This document shows, one piece after another, positions 5,425 through 6,062 of a stretch of 6,062 bases of DNA (its first letter is position 1; each line of letters opens with the position of its first letter). This DNA is from CAYGZM01 sp964354365 (GTDB lineage: Bacteria > Planctomycetota > Phycisphaerae > Sedimentisphaerales > Anaerobacaceae). The DNA lies in the NCBI GenBank assembly GCA_964354365.1, contig CAYGZM010000197.1:1-6062 (forward strand), given 5' to 3'. The position numbers and the translations under genes were made by a program. A model generated the notes under the pieces. The model was not told the origin of the DNA. It did not search any database and worked only from the letters and a program-made list of their open reading frames with translations.

Positions 5425-5453
5425 ATTATGGCTGCCCGGCGGCGGTTGTGCAA
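5425..5453 (-). promoter_or_regulatory. Proximal promoter candidate for the isomerase gene
   Basis: CATAAT (5430-5425) lies 17 bp after TTGCAC (5453-5448), five and three consensus matches respectively. It would start a leader of about 78 nt carrying the 5392-5410 hairpin. Its -35 and spacer lie at the edge of the repeat element. A stronger, more distant promoter exists at 5859-5887. Confidence 0.3.
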
Positions 5454-5650
5454 GGTTCGTATCTCGTATTTCGTATGTCGGATGTCGTATCTCGTGAAGC
5501 GTGAAGCGGTGGGGCGGGGTGGGGAATTGGGTTTGATTGGGTTTGTTTTGGATAGCGTTCGTTGTTCATTGTTCGTTGTTCGTTGCCATAAGCCTTTATT
5601 GTTGCTGTGCTTATGTCTATATTGCCCATTTTGAAATTGGGTTTGTTTTG
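5430..5650. repeat. Modular dispersed-type repeat: two heptamer arrays, decamer repeat, G-rich tract
   Basis: From 5457 to 5505 seven consecutive 7-bp units follow TCGTATN and decay to TCGTGAA and GCGTGAA. A G-rich tract follows (5508-5524), then two tandem copies of ATTGGGTTTG (5526-5545). At 5557-5584 four tandem GTTCGTT-type heptamers occur (second unit GTTCATT). ATTGGGTTTGTTTTG recurs at 5536-5550 and 5636-5650, exactly 100 bp apart. Open frames cross the region, but their low-complexity Asn/Arg/Thr-rich translation comes from the heptamers, so I regard it as non-coding. I recall similar intergenic elements scattered through planctomycete genomes; copy number cannot be seen here. Confidence 0.7.
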
Positions 5651-5666
5651 CAAAAAACAGGTGGAT

Positions 5667-5686
5667 TTGTAGAGGCCTCTCTACAA
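5667..5686. repeat. 8-bp stem hairpin downstream of the repeat element
   Basis: TTGTAGAG (5667-5674) pairs with CTCTACAA (5679-5686) around GCCT, and a third partial copy, TGTAGAG, follows at 5688-5694. On the minus strand a run of six T (5657-5652) begins 9 nt after the stem, which might give weak termination of transcripts from the 5859-5887 promoter. The gap is longer than in typical intrinsic terminators. Confidence 0.4.
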
Positions 5687-5707
5687 GTGTAGAGCGCGGG
5701 TCTTGGC

Positions 5708-5735
5708 CACTAAGGCGCAAAGGCACAAAGAGACA
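5708..5735. repeat. Degenerate short tandem repeat of the AAGGCACAAAG type
   Basis: CCACTAAGGCGCAAAGGCACAAAGAG is given here only by its units: GGCGCAAA at 5714-5721, then GGCACAAA at 5722-5729, then a degenerate GAGACAGA. This short A/C/G-rich tandem type is common in intergenic DNA of environmental bacteria, by general recollection. No gene is associated with it. Confidence 0.5.
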
Positions 5736-5858
5736 GACTGACAGGGGGAATCTGAAGGACCTTCCGGCTGGGTGGCGCTGTCGTTTGATTTTTCTGTCTG
5801 GCATGTTTTGTTTTCCGGGCTTTTACTGATACGATTCCATTATGTTAGTTTGATGAGT

Positions 5859-5887
5859 ATTATAATATATCCGAGGTTAGATGTCAA
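5859..5887 (-). promoter_or_regulatory. Perfect-consensus sigma-70 promoter
   Basis: TTGACA (5887-5882) and TATAAT (5864-5859) are separated by exactly 17 bp, matching all twelve consensus bases. Transcription would start near 5852 and run through the repeat element towards the isomerase gene at 5340. No convincing gene lies between: the one frame with an ATG at 5804 is mostly repeat translation. It may be the original isomerase promoter, now separated from the gene by repeat DNA, or it may drive an unrecognised RNA. Confidence 0.7.
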
Positions 5888-5895
5888 GTTAATTT

Positions 5896-6036
5896 TAACC
5901 AGGGATTTCACGGATTCTCACGGATTTGTATAAGCCACAGAGAAGACCGAGGGCATAGAGGGAAGATTGGAAAGACTCGCAAAATTTACCGCAGAGATCG
6001 CGGAGACCTTGGCGCGGCTTCGCTTCGCTCAGCCGC
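5896..6036. repeat. Patchwork of CACGGATT, CACAGAG and CGCAGAG degenerate repeats, ending in a hairpin
   Basis: From about 5905 CACGGATT occurs twice (5910-5917 and 5920-5927) after a related GGATTT. A CACAGAG-type stretch begins at about 5937 (CACAGAGAAGACCGAG), followed by CATAGAGG, and CGCAGAG with GCGGAGA occurs at about 5992-6006. GCGGCT (6014-6019) pairs with AGCCGC (6031-6036) in a hairpin. No open frame of note reaches the window end. These are several unrelated short repeat types packed together, of a kind often found in intergenic DNA of planctomycetes and other environmental bacteria. Confidence 0.55.
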
Positions 6037-6062
6037 AACCAAAAAGAATAGAGTTTTAGCTA

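Noticed and set aside
5421..5804. 127-residue minus-strand frame starting at 5804, downstream of a perfect promoter
   Set aside because: Much of its translation comes from the heptamer and decamer repeats, it is low-complexity and basic, has only a weak GGA as ribosome binding site, and matches no fold. It is better explained as repeat DNA.
1..6062. CRISPR array, tRNA, rRNA or transposase gene
   Set aside because: No regularly spaced direct repeats with unique spacers, no cloverleaf or rRNA-like stretch, and no transposase motif were seen. The 5457-5584 heptamers are too short and contiguous for CRISPR.

Overview
The window looks like part of a chromosome from a planctomycete-type bacterium, probably near Phycisphaerae. 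Four things suggest this: a secreted PQQ-type beta-propeller opening its mature part with WPRFRGPNGQG, a ThuA-like lipoprotein, a Tat-exported xylose-isomerase-like sugar phosphate isomerase/epimerase, and a DUF1080-type C-terminal remnant. The right-hand intergenic region also carries heptamer-rich dispersed repeats of a kind I associate with such genomes. The taxonomic placement is inference.

Left block (1-980, all minus strand) is one end of a gas vesicle cluster. Transcription runs from a 78-residue two-helix membrane protein (744-980) to gvpA (437-643), the main gas vesicle shell protein, and then to a coiled-coil protein cut by the window edge (1-347). gvpA has a hairpin just before its ribosome binding site and a nested stem-loop starting immediately after its stop codon.

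Block 981-1832 holds no intact gene. It has several short palindromes and repeated motifs upstream of the gas vesicle genes, weak promoter candidates, and on the plus strand the last part of a DUF1080 (3-keto-disaccharide hydrolase-like) gene whose front is missing. A second, less certain remnant resembles the C-terminus of a formylglycine-generating-enzyme or DGR-target domain. The region reads as a junction between an AT-richer gas vesicle segment and the GC-richer chromosomal block.

Block 1833-5340 holds three intact exported proteins: the beta-propeller (minus), the ThuA-like lipoprotein (plus, divergent from the propeller) and the isomerase/epimerase (minus, convergent with ThuA, stop codons 15 bp apart). 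With the DUF1080 remnant they resemble the sugar-processing gene sets common in planctomycetes. No joint pathway can be proved from sequence.

Block 5341-6062 is non-coding. It contains a modular repeat element (two heptamer arrays, a decamer repeat, a G-quadruplex-like tract), a hairpin, a perfect-consensus minus-strand sigma-70 promoter at 5859-5887, and degenerate CACGGATT/CACAGAG-type repeats up to the window end.
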